52,843 bases of DNA from Halomonas sp. GTDB lineage: Bacteria; Pseudomonadota; Gammaproteobacteria; Pseudomonadales; Halomonadaceae. The stretch covers positions 1-52,843 of the forward strand of contig NZ_JAFIFK010000078.1 in assembly GCF_020832045.1 (NCBI RefSeq). The letters run 5' to 3'. The position numbers were made by a program, and so were the translations under genes. Below the pieces are notes generated by a model. The model searched no databases and was not told where the DNA came from. It was given only the letters and a program-made list of their open reading frames with translations. Below, one piece after another: positions 20,245-28,156 of this stretch (the first letter of the stretch is position 1; every line of letters begins with the position of its first letter).

Positions 20245-21230
20245 GGTTCCTCTCCTTGCTGGTTGCGATTGCGCCGCCATGGTCGCTTCGGTCCCAGGGT
20301 ATCGGCGGCGTAGGCATCTCGCTCACCCATTGGCTTGGGCTCACCTACCGTGGTGTCCTTCCGGGTCTGGCGCTCCATTTCAGCGTTGATCTCTGCGCCC
20401 AGCAATACGACGAATGAGGAAAGCCAGAACCACAGCATCAACACCACAACGGCCCCAAGCGAACCGTATAGCTCATCCATATTGGCAAACTGGCCGACAT
20501 ACAGCGACAGCCCCCCCGAGCCCAGCAGCCACAGCAGCGTCGCCACCACCGTACCCATGCTGACCCACTCCCAGCGCGGCGAGCGCCGATAGGGGCCGTA
20601 GCGATAGAGCACGGCAACGCCGAACATCATCAAGAGCAGCAGCGCCGGCCAGCGCAGCCAGGTGATCAGCGTGACCACGGGGCCCTCCAGGGCAAGCCAG
20701 GCAACGGCCAAGGGATATAGCGCAATGAAGCTGGTCGCCCCGAGCGACATCACGATCAAACCGACGGTCAGTGCCGCGACAACCAGCGTCTTTTTGACCA
20801 GCCCCCGCCGGTCTTCCTCTCCGTAGACGACGTTCAGCCCCACCAACAGGCCGCGCACGCCCTTGGACGCCACGAACATCGCTATGGTCAGGCTGAACAA
20901 AGCCGTCAGGCTGAGGCCGGTGTCGGTATTCTCGCTGACCTCACGGGCTTGCTCGTTGACCAGGTGAGCTCCCCCAGCTGGCATGAAACGACTGATCTCG
21001 GCAATTTGACTGACCATCTCCGCCGGGTCGAAGACCAGCGCCCAAAGCGAAATGACCGCAGCAATGGCAGGGAATAAGGAAAGCAGCGCATAGAAGGCGA
21101 TCCCTGCCGCCAGCATGTTGACGCGATCGTCGGCCAACTGCTCCTTGACTCGCCAGAACACGTCCAGCCATCCCGCGCCTGGTATTTGGTTAGGTTTGCC
21201 TGCCTTACGGCCCCTCTGCGGCTTCCCCAT
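20241..21230 (-). CDS. YihY/BrkB family inner-membrane protein
   Basis: A 329-residue integral membrane protein of the YihY/virulence factor BrkB family, with about six membrane helices (for example LLSLFPAIAAVISLWALVF and LVVAALTVGLIVMSLGATSF) and family motifs AAGIAFYALLSLFP and GSLGAVVVLMLWFWLSSFVVLLGAEIN. The family was once misnamed ribonuclease BN; its function is not established, though a transporter role is often assumed. The charged C-terminal tail, 45 residues rich in Arg, Lys and Glu, is cytoplasmic. GAGGAG precedes the ATG at 21230. It sits 8 bp after the protease stop and overlaps the nitronate monooxygenase start. Confidence 0.9.
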   Translation of the reverse strand: MGKPQRGRKAGKPNQIPGAGWLDVFWRVKEQLADDRVNMLAAGIAFYALLSLFPAIAAVISLWALVFDPAEMVSQIAEISRFMPAGGAHLVNEQAREVSENTDTGLSLTALFSLTIAMFVASKGVRGLLVGLNVVYGEEDRRGLVKKTLVVAALTVGLIVMSLGATSFIALYPLAVAWLALEGPVVTLITWLRWPALLLLMMFGVAVLYRYGPYRRSPRWEWVSMGTVVATLLWLLGSGGLSLYVGQFANMDELYGSLGAVVVLMLWFWLSSFVVLLGAEINAEMERQTRKDTTVGEPKPMGERDAYAADTLGPKRPWRRNRNQQGEEP

Positions 21231-21238
21231 GTTTCTCC

Positions 21239-21766
21239 TCAAAGTTGCTGAGCCGGGCGCAGGATCATGCGGGCGTCCCGGATTTCGATATCGAAGCGGT
21301 TGAGAAAGCTCATGCCCAGTAGAGCCACATCGCCTTCGAGCCCGGGGCTGACGGAACCGCGTACTTCAGCGGCCGTAAAGCCGCCCAGGCTGACTTCGTC
21401 GAGCAGCGTCAGGTCACCCCGAACACGCCCGTTCGCGGTGTTGAACCAGGCCGAGCCCGTACGTTCCAGCCCCAGCCGCTCGGCGAACTCGGCGGGAACG
21501 GCCACGTAAGTGGCGCCGGTATCGAGCAGAAACTCGATCGGCTCTCCGTTGATGCGCCCAGTGGCAATGAAGTGCCCCGAGCGATTGCGCTCGAGCACGA
21601 TCGGCTCCTCCTGCCCTGTCACTGCATTGACCAGATGCGCGTTGGGATTGCGCTGGGCTTCGAGAAAGCCATACAGCCACCAGCTGCCAAACCCGATGAA
21701 GGATGCCCAGAACAGCAGCATCATTCCCATGCCAGCGCGCCGGATCGAACCGTTCTGTCGGTTCAT
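21239..21766 (-). CDS. TIGR02281-type retropepsin-like aspartic protease
   Basis: A 175-residue membrane-anchored single-domain aspartic protease. Residues 13-33 form one membrane helix, so the domain (50-175) faces the periplasm. The catalytic motif is LLDTGATYVAVP with D82. GMSFLNRFDIEIRD near the C-terminus is the matching conserved segment of the family, which must dimerise like viral proteases because it supplies one Asp per chain. Substrates are unknown. It is the first gene of the minus-strand operon with the BrkB-family and nitronate monooxygenase genes and is divergent from the exported hydrolase. Confidence 0.88.
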   Translation of the reverse strand: MNRQNGSIRRAGMGMMLLFWASFIGFGSWWLYGFLEAQRNPNAHLVNAVTGQEEPIVLERNRSGHFIATGRINGEPIEFLLDTGATYVAVPAEFAERLGLERTGSAWFNTANGRVRGDLTLLDEVSLGGFTAAEVRGSVSPGLEGDVALLGMSFLNRFDIEIRDARMILRPAQQL

Positions 21767-21799
21767 GTCCTATCTCCTGTGTGGCAGGTTCCGTCCACT

Positions 21800-21828
21800 T
21801 TGACACTCGCGCATCCGCTGTCTGTAAT
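21800..21828 (+). promoter_or_regulatory. sigma-70 promoter of the exported hydrolase gene
   Basis: A perfect -35 TTGACA (21800-21805), a 17-bp spacer and -10 TGTAAT (21823-21828) stand about 90 bp before the ATG at 21920. It is one of the best consensus promoters in the window outside the left edge. Confidence 0.65.
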
Positions 21829-21919
21829 GAACGGCGTCACGCTTGGCTTTGCTGCGTTGCGCCATCTCCTTCCTCGCCAGGAGCGTCGACTTCGACTCAA
21901 CAATGACAAGGATAGCTAT

Positions 21920-23152
21920 ATGCACGACGGCATCGACACTTCGACCATGATGATTCCCAGCCATTCCCGCACGGCCTCGGTTTTAGCCAGCGCCACCCTG
22001 GCCGTTGTCCTGCTGGCCAGTACATCCGCAGCCGCATGGGACGGCCTAGTAGAGAAGCAGATCTTCGAGATGGAGGAATACACCACCGTCAGCGGGGAGA
22101 CCATTGCCCCGGTACGCATCGGCTGGGAGGCCTACGGCATCCTCAACGAGGAGAAGGACAACGTCATCTTGATCACCCATTTTTTCTCCGGCACCAGTCA
22201 TGCCGCAGGCCGCTACGCCGAAGACGATGCAGCCCCCGGCTACTGGGATGCCATCATCGGCCCCGGCAAGCCGCTCGATACCGACGAGTACTACATCATC
22301 GCCTCGGACACCCTGGTCAATCTGAACGCCCACGATCCCAACGTGACCACGACCGGGCCGGCGACGACCAACCCCGAAACCGGCGAGCCGTGGGGCACCG
22401 ACTTCCCGCTGGTTACCATTCGCGACTTCGTCGAGGTGCAGAAGGCCTTGCTCGAGAGCCAGGGTATAGAGCAGCTGCATGCCGTGATGGGTCCCTCCAT
22501 GGGCGCCCTGCAGGCTTACGAGTGGGCCAGTGCTTATCCCGACCGGGTCGAGCGGCTGATCTCGGTAATCGGCGGCGGTGTTGCCGATCCCTGGCTGCTG
22601 GCGACTCTTAGCGCTTGGGCCGCTCCCATCCGTGTGGACGCCAACTGGAAACAGGGTGACTACTACGACGGCGAGCCTCCGCTGGACGGGCTGCGCGAAG
22701 CGCTCAAGCTGGTGACGCTGAACGCCAACCACTGGCAGTGGGCCAATGAAACCTTCGATCGGAGCTGGGCCGACGAGGGCGCCGACCCGGCCCGCGAACT
22801 CGACGCACGCTATGCCATCGAGCAGACCCTCGACGACATCGCCGCTGCCCGCGCCGAGATCGCCGATGCCAACCACCTGCTTTATCTGGTCAAGGCCAAT
22901 CAGGCATTCATTGTTGGACACGACGGGAACCTGGAAGAGGGGCTGGCGCGTATCGAAGCCCCCACCCTTATCCTCTACAGCGAGAACGATCTGGTCTTCG
23001 CACCGGAGGGCGTGCGCAAGACGGCCGAGCTGATCGAAGCCGGCGGCACCTCGGTCGAGCTCATCACACTGGAGGGCACGCGCGGCCATCTGGATGGCGT
23101 GCTCGGCATCGACCAGGCCGGGGATCGTATCCGCGATTTTCTATCGCAGTAA
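21920..23152 (+). CDS. exported MetX-like alpha/beta hydrolase
   Basis: A 410-residue alpha/beta-hydrolase of the homoserine O-acetyltransferase (MetX) superfamily. The nucleophile elbow is GPSMG with S193; D357 (ENDLVF) and H390 (GHLDG) complete the triad. Residues 16-39 form a signal peptide (TASVLASATLAVVLLASTSAAA), so the mature enzyme is periplasmic or secreted, unlike cytosolic MetX. It also lacks the usual homoserine-binding context in the order expected for methionine synthesis, so I call it a hydrolase or acyltransferase of unknown substrate. The ATG at 21920 is fixed by AAGGA seven bases upstream. A consensus promoter lies 90 bp before it. The mature protein is strongly acidic, as exported halophile proteins often are. 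Confidence 0.85.
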   Translation: MHDGIDTSTMMIPSHSRTASVLASATLAVVLLASTSAAAWDGLVEKQIFEMEEYTTVSGETIAPVRIGWEAYGILNEEKDNVILITHFFSGTSHAAGRYAEDDAAPGYWDAIIGPGKPLDTDEYYIIASDTLVNLNAHDPNVTTTGPATTNPETGEPWGTDFPLVTIRDFVEVQKALLESQGIEQLHAVMGPSMGALQAYEWASAYPDRVERLISVIGGGVADPWLLATLSAWAAPIRVDANWKQGDYYDGEPPLDGLREALKLVTLNANHWQWANETFDRSWADEGADPARELDARYAIEQTLDDIAAARAEIADANHLLYLVKANQAFIVGHDGNLEEGLARIEAPTLILYSENDLVFAPEGVRKTAELIEAGGTSVELITLEGTRGHLDGVLGIDQAGDRIRDFLSQ

Positions 23153-23172
23153 GGTGCCCGCTCCCTGTCGGC

Positions 23173-23922
23173 TCAACCCGCCAGGGAGCGCAACAAGAGA
23201 TAGGCCCCCATGGCCAGCAAACCGCTGAGGAAGACACGACGGAAGGTCGTTTCCGAGAGCCGGCGGCGCAATCGCTGACCCAGTTGCATGCCCACCAGGG
23301 CCGGCACTACCGCCCCAAGCGATAGCAGCCCCAACTCCAGGCTGAGCAGCCGCTGGCCACCCATGGAGAGACCCAGTGCCATGGTGGTGACAACGAACAG
23401 CACGCCCATGGCCTGGATCAGCATATCCCTTGGCAAGCCGAGTGACTGCAGGTACGCCACCCCGGGGAAGACCGAAGAGCCGGTCATACCGGTGAGCAGG
23501 CCGGTCAGGGCGCCATTGATCGGCGCAGCATGACGACCGCGGCTGACCAGCTTACCGAGGCCGAGGCTGAACAGCCCGGCAAGGGCGTAGAACACGATCA
23601 GCAGCCCGAGCAGACCCGAGAGCCAGCGTACGTCGACCCTGGCCAGGATGCCCACGCCCAGCCACACCGTCACCACCGAGGCCACCAGGAAGGGCCATAA
23701 TCGTCGCAGGATCTGCTGCAGATAACCGCCCACCAGGGCCTGCCAGACGTTGGTGATGATGGTGGGCGCCAGCAGCAGCGCCATGGCCGACGGCAGCCCC
23801 ACCGTGGCGGTGAGCAGCGCCAGCGACACCGTCGGCATGCCCATGCCGACGACTCCCTTGACGATGCCGGCGACGACGAACGTGGCCGCCACCAGTATCA
23901 GTAGCACCGGATCGAAGGTCAT
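23173..23922 (-). CDS. TauE/SafE family transporter
   Basis: A 249-residue membrane protein with about eight helices in two related halves, typical of the sulfite/sulfonate exporter TauE/SafE family. Signature phrases are GIVKGVVGMGMPTVSLALL in the first helix pair and GALTGLLTGMTGSSVFPGVAYLQSLGL in the second. The family moves small anions such as sulfite, sulfoacetate or organic acids; the substrate here is not known. GGAGGT stands before the ATG at 23922, and the start codon overlaps the stop of the upstream MFS gene (ATGA), so the two transporters are translationally coupled. Confidence 0.9.
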   Translation of the reverse strand: MTFDPVLLILVAATFVVAGIVKGVVGMGMPTVSLALLTATVGLPSAMALLLAPTIITNVWQALVGGYLQQILRRLWPFLVASVVTVWLGVGILARVDVRWLSGLLGLLIVFYALAGLFSLGLGKLVSRGRHAAPINGALTGLLTGMTGSSVFPGVAYLQSLGLPRDMLIQAMGVLFVVTTMALGLSMGGQRLLSLELGLLSLGAVVPALVGMQLGQRLRRRLSETTFRRVFLSGLLAMGAYLLLRSLAG

Positions 23923-25307
23923 GAGGTGGTTACCTCCCCAGAGGCCACCGCTGCGTTGCTCGCTTCCCATTCGGCCGCCGCCTGCTGGCCCCGAACCTGA
24001 TTGACCGCCAGGCAGATCAGCATGGCGACGATGAACAGCGCCGCGCACAGCAGAATCGAAGCCTGCAGCCCCACCACGGTCTGAAGCAGCCCGAGAGCGA
24101 CGATACCGAAAACGCCCGCCAGTTTGTTGGCTAGCCCCCAGAAGCCGAAGAACTCGGCCGACTTGCGCGCGGGGGAGAACAGCCCCACCAGGGCGCGACT
24201 GGCGGACTGACTGGAGCCCAGCGAGAGCCCTGCCAGACAGCCGACGAAAAGGAAAAGGTGCTGGGCTTCCCAGGTGAGCCCCAGGCTGGCATTGAGGAAG
24301 GCGGTGACCTCCGGCGTGGCCCAGATGGCGAGCACCGCCGCCACCCACAACAGCAGGGTCAGCTGATAGGTGAACTTGGTACCGATACGATCCTGAATGA
24401 AGCCGAAACCCAAGGCGCCGGCTGCAGCCGTGATCTGCACGATGATGAACATGATGTTGCGCACCGACTCATCCCAGCCGATCACCTGGGCGCCGTAGAT
24501 GAATGCAAAGGCGATGATGATGTAGACCCCAGCCATGGAGAACAGCAGCGACACCAGGAAGATGCCCAGGTCGCGGAAGCGACTGAGCTCATGCAGGGTG
24601 GTGGAAACCCGCTCCCAGGCGATGTCGCGATAGCGCTTGTGCTGGGGTTGCGGTGTGCCACGCTCCTTTACCCAGAGGAAGGTGGGAATGGCAGCGATCA
24701 GGAAAAAAGCCGCAGCAAAAGGACCGACCCAGCGGATGCGCTCGAAGTTGTTCAACGTGGCCTCACCCAACGCCACCAGCGTGAAACCTGCCGCGAACAG
24801 GCCACCGACATAGCCCAGCGCCCAGCCGAAGCCGGAAATCTTACCGAGGTCCTGCGGCGGGCCCAGGTCCGGCAGGAAAGCGGCGATGAACGACTCGCCC
24901 ATGGAATAGGCGTAGTTGGAGATCACGATAAGCAGCAGCCCGAGCATGATGTAGCCCGGCGCCACGAAATAAAGCAGTGCCGTGGCCACCACCGTGACGA
25001 TGTAGCTGACGAACAAGAAGCGCTTCTTGGCCGCCCGGTAGTCCATCACCGCCCCGCACAGCGGTGCGGTGATCACCACCAGCAGATAGCTCGTGGCGAG
25101 CGCCAGGCTCCAAAGCAGGTTGGCCAGCCGGAAGCCATCATCACGGTCACCGACGATGACGGTGGTGAACAGCTCACCGAACACGACGGTGATGATCAAG
25201 AGCGTATACGCCTGGTTGGCAAAGTCGAACATCGCCCAGCCCAGGATTTCCTTGTTCGATGCCCGCTGCCTGGCGCCAGCGCTACCAATCGCCGGTGTCA
25301 CGCTCAT
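23919..25307 (-). CDS. MFS transporter, UMF1-like
   Basis: A 462-residue major facilitator with twelve predicted helices. The opening LGWAMFDFANQAYTLLI is the hallmark of the UMF1/Atg22-like subfamily (MFS_1-related permeases annotated as UMF1 family), and DYRAAKKRFL is the loop 2-3 motif. Bacterial substrates are unknown; the eukaryotic Atg22 members export amino acids from vacuoles. The start at 25307 is supported by AGGAGAAAGGGG. It is the first gene of a two-gene unit with the overlapping TauE-type transporter and is divergent from the sugar dehydrogenase gene 123 bp away. Confidence 0.9.
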   Translation of the reverse strand: MSVTPAIGSAGARQRASNKEILGWAMFDFANQAYTLLIITVVFGELFTTVIVGDRDDGFRLANLLWSLALATSYLLVVITAPLCGAVMDYRAAKKRFLFVSYIVTVVATALLYFVAPGYIMLGLLLIVISNYAYSMGESFIAAFLPDLGPPQDLGKISGFGWALGYVGGLFAAGFTLVALGEATLNNFERIRWVGPFAAAFFLIAAIPTFLWVKERGTPQPQHKRYRDIAWERVSTTLHELSRFRDLGIFLVSLLFSMAGVYIIIAFAFIYGAQVIGWDESVRNIMFIIVQITAAAGALGFGFIQDRIGTKFTYQLTLLLWVAAVLAIWATPEVTAFLNASLGLTWEAQHLFLFVGCLAGLSLGSSQSASRALVGLFSPARKSAEFFGFWGLANKLAGVFGIVALGLLQTVVGLQASILLCAALFIVAMLICLAVNQVRGQQAAAEWEASNAAVASGEVTTS

Positions 25308-25430
25308 CCCCTTTCTCCTATGCCCTTTGGGAGATCCCTGAAGCGCTAAGCCTACCAGCAATTCGTGTCAGACATGACGCAGGGGCGGCGTTCACTACAC
25401 TGAGGGACACACTCGGAACGGAGGTGGAAC

Positions 25431-26567
25431 ATGAAAGGACGCTGGAGTGGTACCCCACTACTGACCCTGGCCATGGTCGCTGCAGCGGCCGGCGCCGATG
25501 AGGCGACGTTGAGCACCGATCATCATGAGTTGAGGCTGGTACCGGTAGCGGAAGATCTCGATCAGCCCTGGGGCGTTGCCGTACTGCCCGGCGAGCTCTA
25601 CGTGATAAGTGAGCGCACCGGACAGCTCAGAATCTTCCACAACGATGAGAGCCAGACTGTGGAAGGACTGCCCGGCATCCACGTCGAAGGACAGGGAGGG
25701 CTGCTCGATGTAGCCGCCTCACTGGACTACCCCGACTCAGGCTGGCTTTACTTCACCTATTCCAGTGGCGATAGCAACTCCACCGCCACGGCGTTGGCAC
25801 GGGGCCGGCTAGCGGGGGATCAGCTGACGGAAGTGGAAGAGCTGTTCGAACAGAACCGGCGTTCCGAACCCGGATCACGATCGGGCTCGCGACTGGCCTG
25901 GATGGACGACGGTACCCTGCTGATGTCGATAGGCGACCGCGACTCATCCGAGCGGGCTCAGGACACCAACGATCATGCCGGCTCGATACTGCGGCTTAAT
26001 CCGCAGGGTCTGGCGCCAGAGGACAACCCAGTGTTCGAGGAGGCTGGCTATCTACCCGAAATCTACTCCTGGGGGCACCGTCATGTCCTTGGCCTGGCGG
26101 TGGATGAGAGTCGCGGCGATGTCTGGGCCGTGGAAGCACGCAACAGCGGACACGACGAACTCATCCGCATACGCAGCGGTGAGAACCACGGCTGGCCTGG
26201 AGAGGAAGACAGCGAAGAGGTTGCCGGTGCAGACTTCCTGGACGATCTCGCCAGCGGTGAGCTATTCAGCGATGAGGACGTCGTCGCCCCCGCCTACCGC
26301 TTCGAATCCGATGTGTCCCCCGCAGGACTGGCGGTGATCGACGGTGACCGCTACCCGCAGTGGCAAGGTAACCTGCTCGTAGGCGGCCTGGAAAGCGAGC
26401 AGCTCTACCGCTTCGAGGTAAACGGAGAAGAGGTGGTGGCGGTGGAAGAACTGCTCGATCAGCCCTTGGGGTCGGTGCGCGACATACGCCTAAGCCCTGA
26501 GGGGTATCTCTACGTTCTGATCGGCGACGAGAACGGCACCCTCTACCGGCTCGAACTCGACGATTAA
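25431..26567 (+). CDS. exported PQQ-type sugar (glucose/sorbosone) dehydrogenase
   Basis: A 378-residue six-bladed beta-propeller of the glucose/sorbosone dehydrogenase family (soluble aldose sugar dehydrogenase type), which uses PQQ and calcium to oxidise aldoses in the periplasm. A short signal peptide (LLTLAMVAAAAGA, about residues 9-22) is followed by DLDQPWGVAVLP, SGSRLAWMDDGTLLMSIGDR, YSWGHRHVLGLAV and GENHGWP, all family landmarks. The usual HGPQGGDE segment is replaced by ARNSGHDE, so one cofactor-binding loop departs from the norm. GGAGG precedes the ATG. The pqq genes 21 kb away could provide the cofactor. It stands alone, with a palindrome behind it. Confidence 0.87.
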   Translation: MKGRWSGTPLLTLAMVAAAAGADEATLSTDHHELRLVPVAEDLDQPWGVAVLPGELYVISERTGQLRIFHNDESQTVEGLPGIHVEGQGGLLDVAASLDYPDSGWLYFTYSSGDSNSTATALARGRLAGDQLTEVEELFEQNRRSEPGSRSGSRLAWMDDGTLLMSIGDRDSSERAQDTNDHAGSILRLNPQGLAPEDNPVFEEAGYLPEIYSWGHRHVLGLAVDESRGDVWAVEARNSGHDELIRIRSGENHGWPGEEDSEEVAGADFLDDLASGELFSDEDVVAPAYRFESDVSPAGLAVIDGDRYPQWQGNLLVGGLESEQLYRFEVNGEEVVAVEELLDQPLGSVRDIRLSPEGYLYVLIGDENGTLYRLELDD

Positions 26568-26577
26568 ATTTCCTTTC

Positions 26578-26597
26578 GGCCCGCCGTACGGCGGGCC
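26578..26597. terminator. palindrome behind the sugar dehydrogenase gene
   Basis: A perfect 20-bp palindrome (GGCCCGCCGT and its complement) begins 11 bp after the stop codon. There is no U-tract on the plus strand, so it is only a candidate terminator. The rest of the 218-bp gap up to 26785 shows no convincing gene. Confidence 0.45.
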
Positions 26598-26785
26598 TCA
26601 TCCCCCTTGCGTGGACACGTTACAGCTTCACTTCTCACGCTCCCCCGGGCATTATCGGAGTTAATCCAGGTTAAGTAGTCCGCCTGTATGGTTTCGCATC
26701 CGAAAGGCTCCTGCCATGAGCACGAGCGTGCGAACGAGGCCAGCAAGCCAAGAGAAAAAGAAAAACAGCAAGGGGCACAGGACAC

Positions 26786-28156
26786 ATGAAAAAGTGGTGG
26801 TCATCGCTGTTGCCGTTGCTCGTGTTACATCCGTTCCCGGCTGTCGCCAGTCTGGCGGGGCTGACCTTCATCACCGAAGAGTATCCCCCTTATAACTACC
26901 GTCGGAATGAGCGCCTCGAAGGCTTGTCCATCGAACTGCTCGAACGGATCTTCGCCGAAACGGATACCGATCTGTCTCGAGACGACGTGCACTTCTATCC
27001 TTGGGCGCGAGGCTATGAAACGGCTCTCTCCGAGCCCAATACGGTGCTGTTTTCCACCACGCGCACCGAGCAGCGTGAGGACCTCTTTCAGTGGGTGGGC
27101 CCCATCGCCACCGACAGGGTGACGCTGATCGCCAGGCGTGACCATGACATCCAGCTCGACGACATCGACGACGTTATCGCAGGAAGATACCGCATCGCCG
27201 TCATTCGCGAGGATATCGGCGCCCAGAAGCTCCAGGCAGCTGGAGTGCCCGGTGAGCAGATTCATGCGGCGATCTCCAACGTTAGCGCCCTGCGCATGCT
27301 CGAACGAGGCCGGGTGGACCTGTGGGCCTATGGCGAGGATGTCGCTTTCTGGCTGATGCATGAAGAGGGCCTGCCCACCACCGACTTCGCGCCGGCACTG
27401 ACCATTAGCGAATCCGATCTCTACTACGCTCTGAATCGCGACACCGACCCGCGCCTGGTACAGCGCATGCAAGCGGCACTGGACCAGCTTCAGAGCCGCG
27501 GCGTCGTCAGTGAAATTCTCGGTGGCAACATTGCCTTCAATACCGAGGAGTACCCTCCCTATAACTACCAGGGAGAAGATGGCACCATCACAGGGATTTC
27601 CACGGAGCGGCTGCGCGCCGCACTGGCTGAAGCCGGACTCGAGGCCGAATTCAGACTGCTGCCATGGGCACGGGCCTATACTGAGGCCCAGCTACGCGAA
27701 CGCCACTGCGTCTACTCGACCACCCGAACCCCCGAGCGTGAATCGCTGTTCACCTGGGTGGGGCCGCTGACATCCAGCACCTGGGCCGCCTTCGCCCTGG
27801 AGGACGCCGGTATCGAGGCTGCGTCCTTGGATGACCTGACGTCCCTGCGCGTTGGCAGCTTTCGCGAGGATGCCGTAGGTCAGTACGCTGCCAAGCAGGA
27901 CGTTCCTATCGTCGTCGCCAGCGCCGAACGCGAGAACATTGGCCGCCTGCGTGCCGGTGTCATCGATGCTTGGGTCACCGGCGAACACACCGCGAACTAC
28001 CTTGCCGAGGAGGCCGATCTACCGCTGCGCCGTCTGTTCGCGTTCAACGAGGTAGATCTCTATCTCGCCTGTCACCCTTCGGTACCCGAACACTTCATTA
28101 CCCGTTTGCAAGCTGCACTCGACCGGACTCATGACGTCGTGGAGACGCCCCCGTGA
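26786..28156 (+). CDS. exported protein with two tandem solute-binding (SBP_bac_3) domains
   Basis: A 456-residue periplasmic protein with a signal peptide (KKWWSSLLPLLVLHPFPAVAS) and two copies of the family-3 solute-binding fold. Copy one (about 24-250) begins LTFITEEYPPYNY and copy two (about 251-450) begins IAFNTEEYPPYNY; both also contain PWAR(G/A)Y and a STTRT(E/P) phrase, so they arose by internal duplication. No ABC permease or ATPase is adjacent. Instead the stop overlaps the GTG start of a membrane diguanylate cyclase by four bases. I infer a ligand sensor for that cyclase rather than a transport protein; the ligand may be an amino-acid-like compound. Single-domain relatives are common; the fused double form is less usual. 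Confidence 0.82.
   Translation: MKKWWSSLLPLLVLHPFPAVASLAGLTFITEEYPPYNYRRNERLEGLSIELLERIFAETDTDLSRDDVHFYPWARGYETALSEPNTVLFSTTRTEQREDLFQWVGPIATDRVTLIARRDHDIQLDDIDDVIAGRYRIAVIREDIGAQKLQAAGVPGEQIHAAISNVSALRMLERGRVDLWAYGEDVAFWLMHEEGLPTTDFAPALTISESDLYYALNRDTDPRLVQRMQAALDQLQSRGVVSEILGGNIAFNTEEYPPYNYQGEDGTITGISTERLRAALAEAGLEAEFRLLPWARAYTEAQLRERHCVYSTTRTPERESLFTWVGPLTSSTWAAFALEDAGIEAASLDDLTSLRVGSFREDAVGQYAAKQDVPIVVASAERENIGRLRAGVIDAWVTGEHTANYLAEEADLPLRRLFAFNEVDLYLACHPSVPEHFITRLQAALDRTHDVVETPP

Noticed and set aside
24258..25349. 363-codon frame antisense to the MFS transporter
   Set aside because: Shadow of a strong membrane-protein gene; charged low-complexity translation.
26720..26785. possible small ORF before the double binding-domain gene
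   Set aside because: It runs into the signal-peptide coding region in another frame and has no conserved feature.
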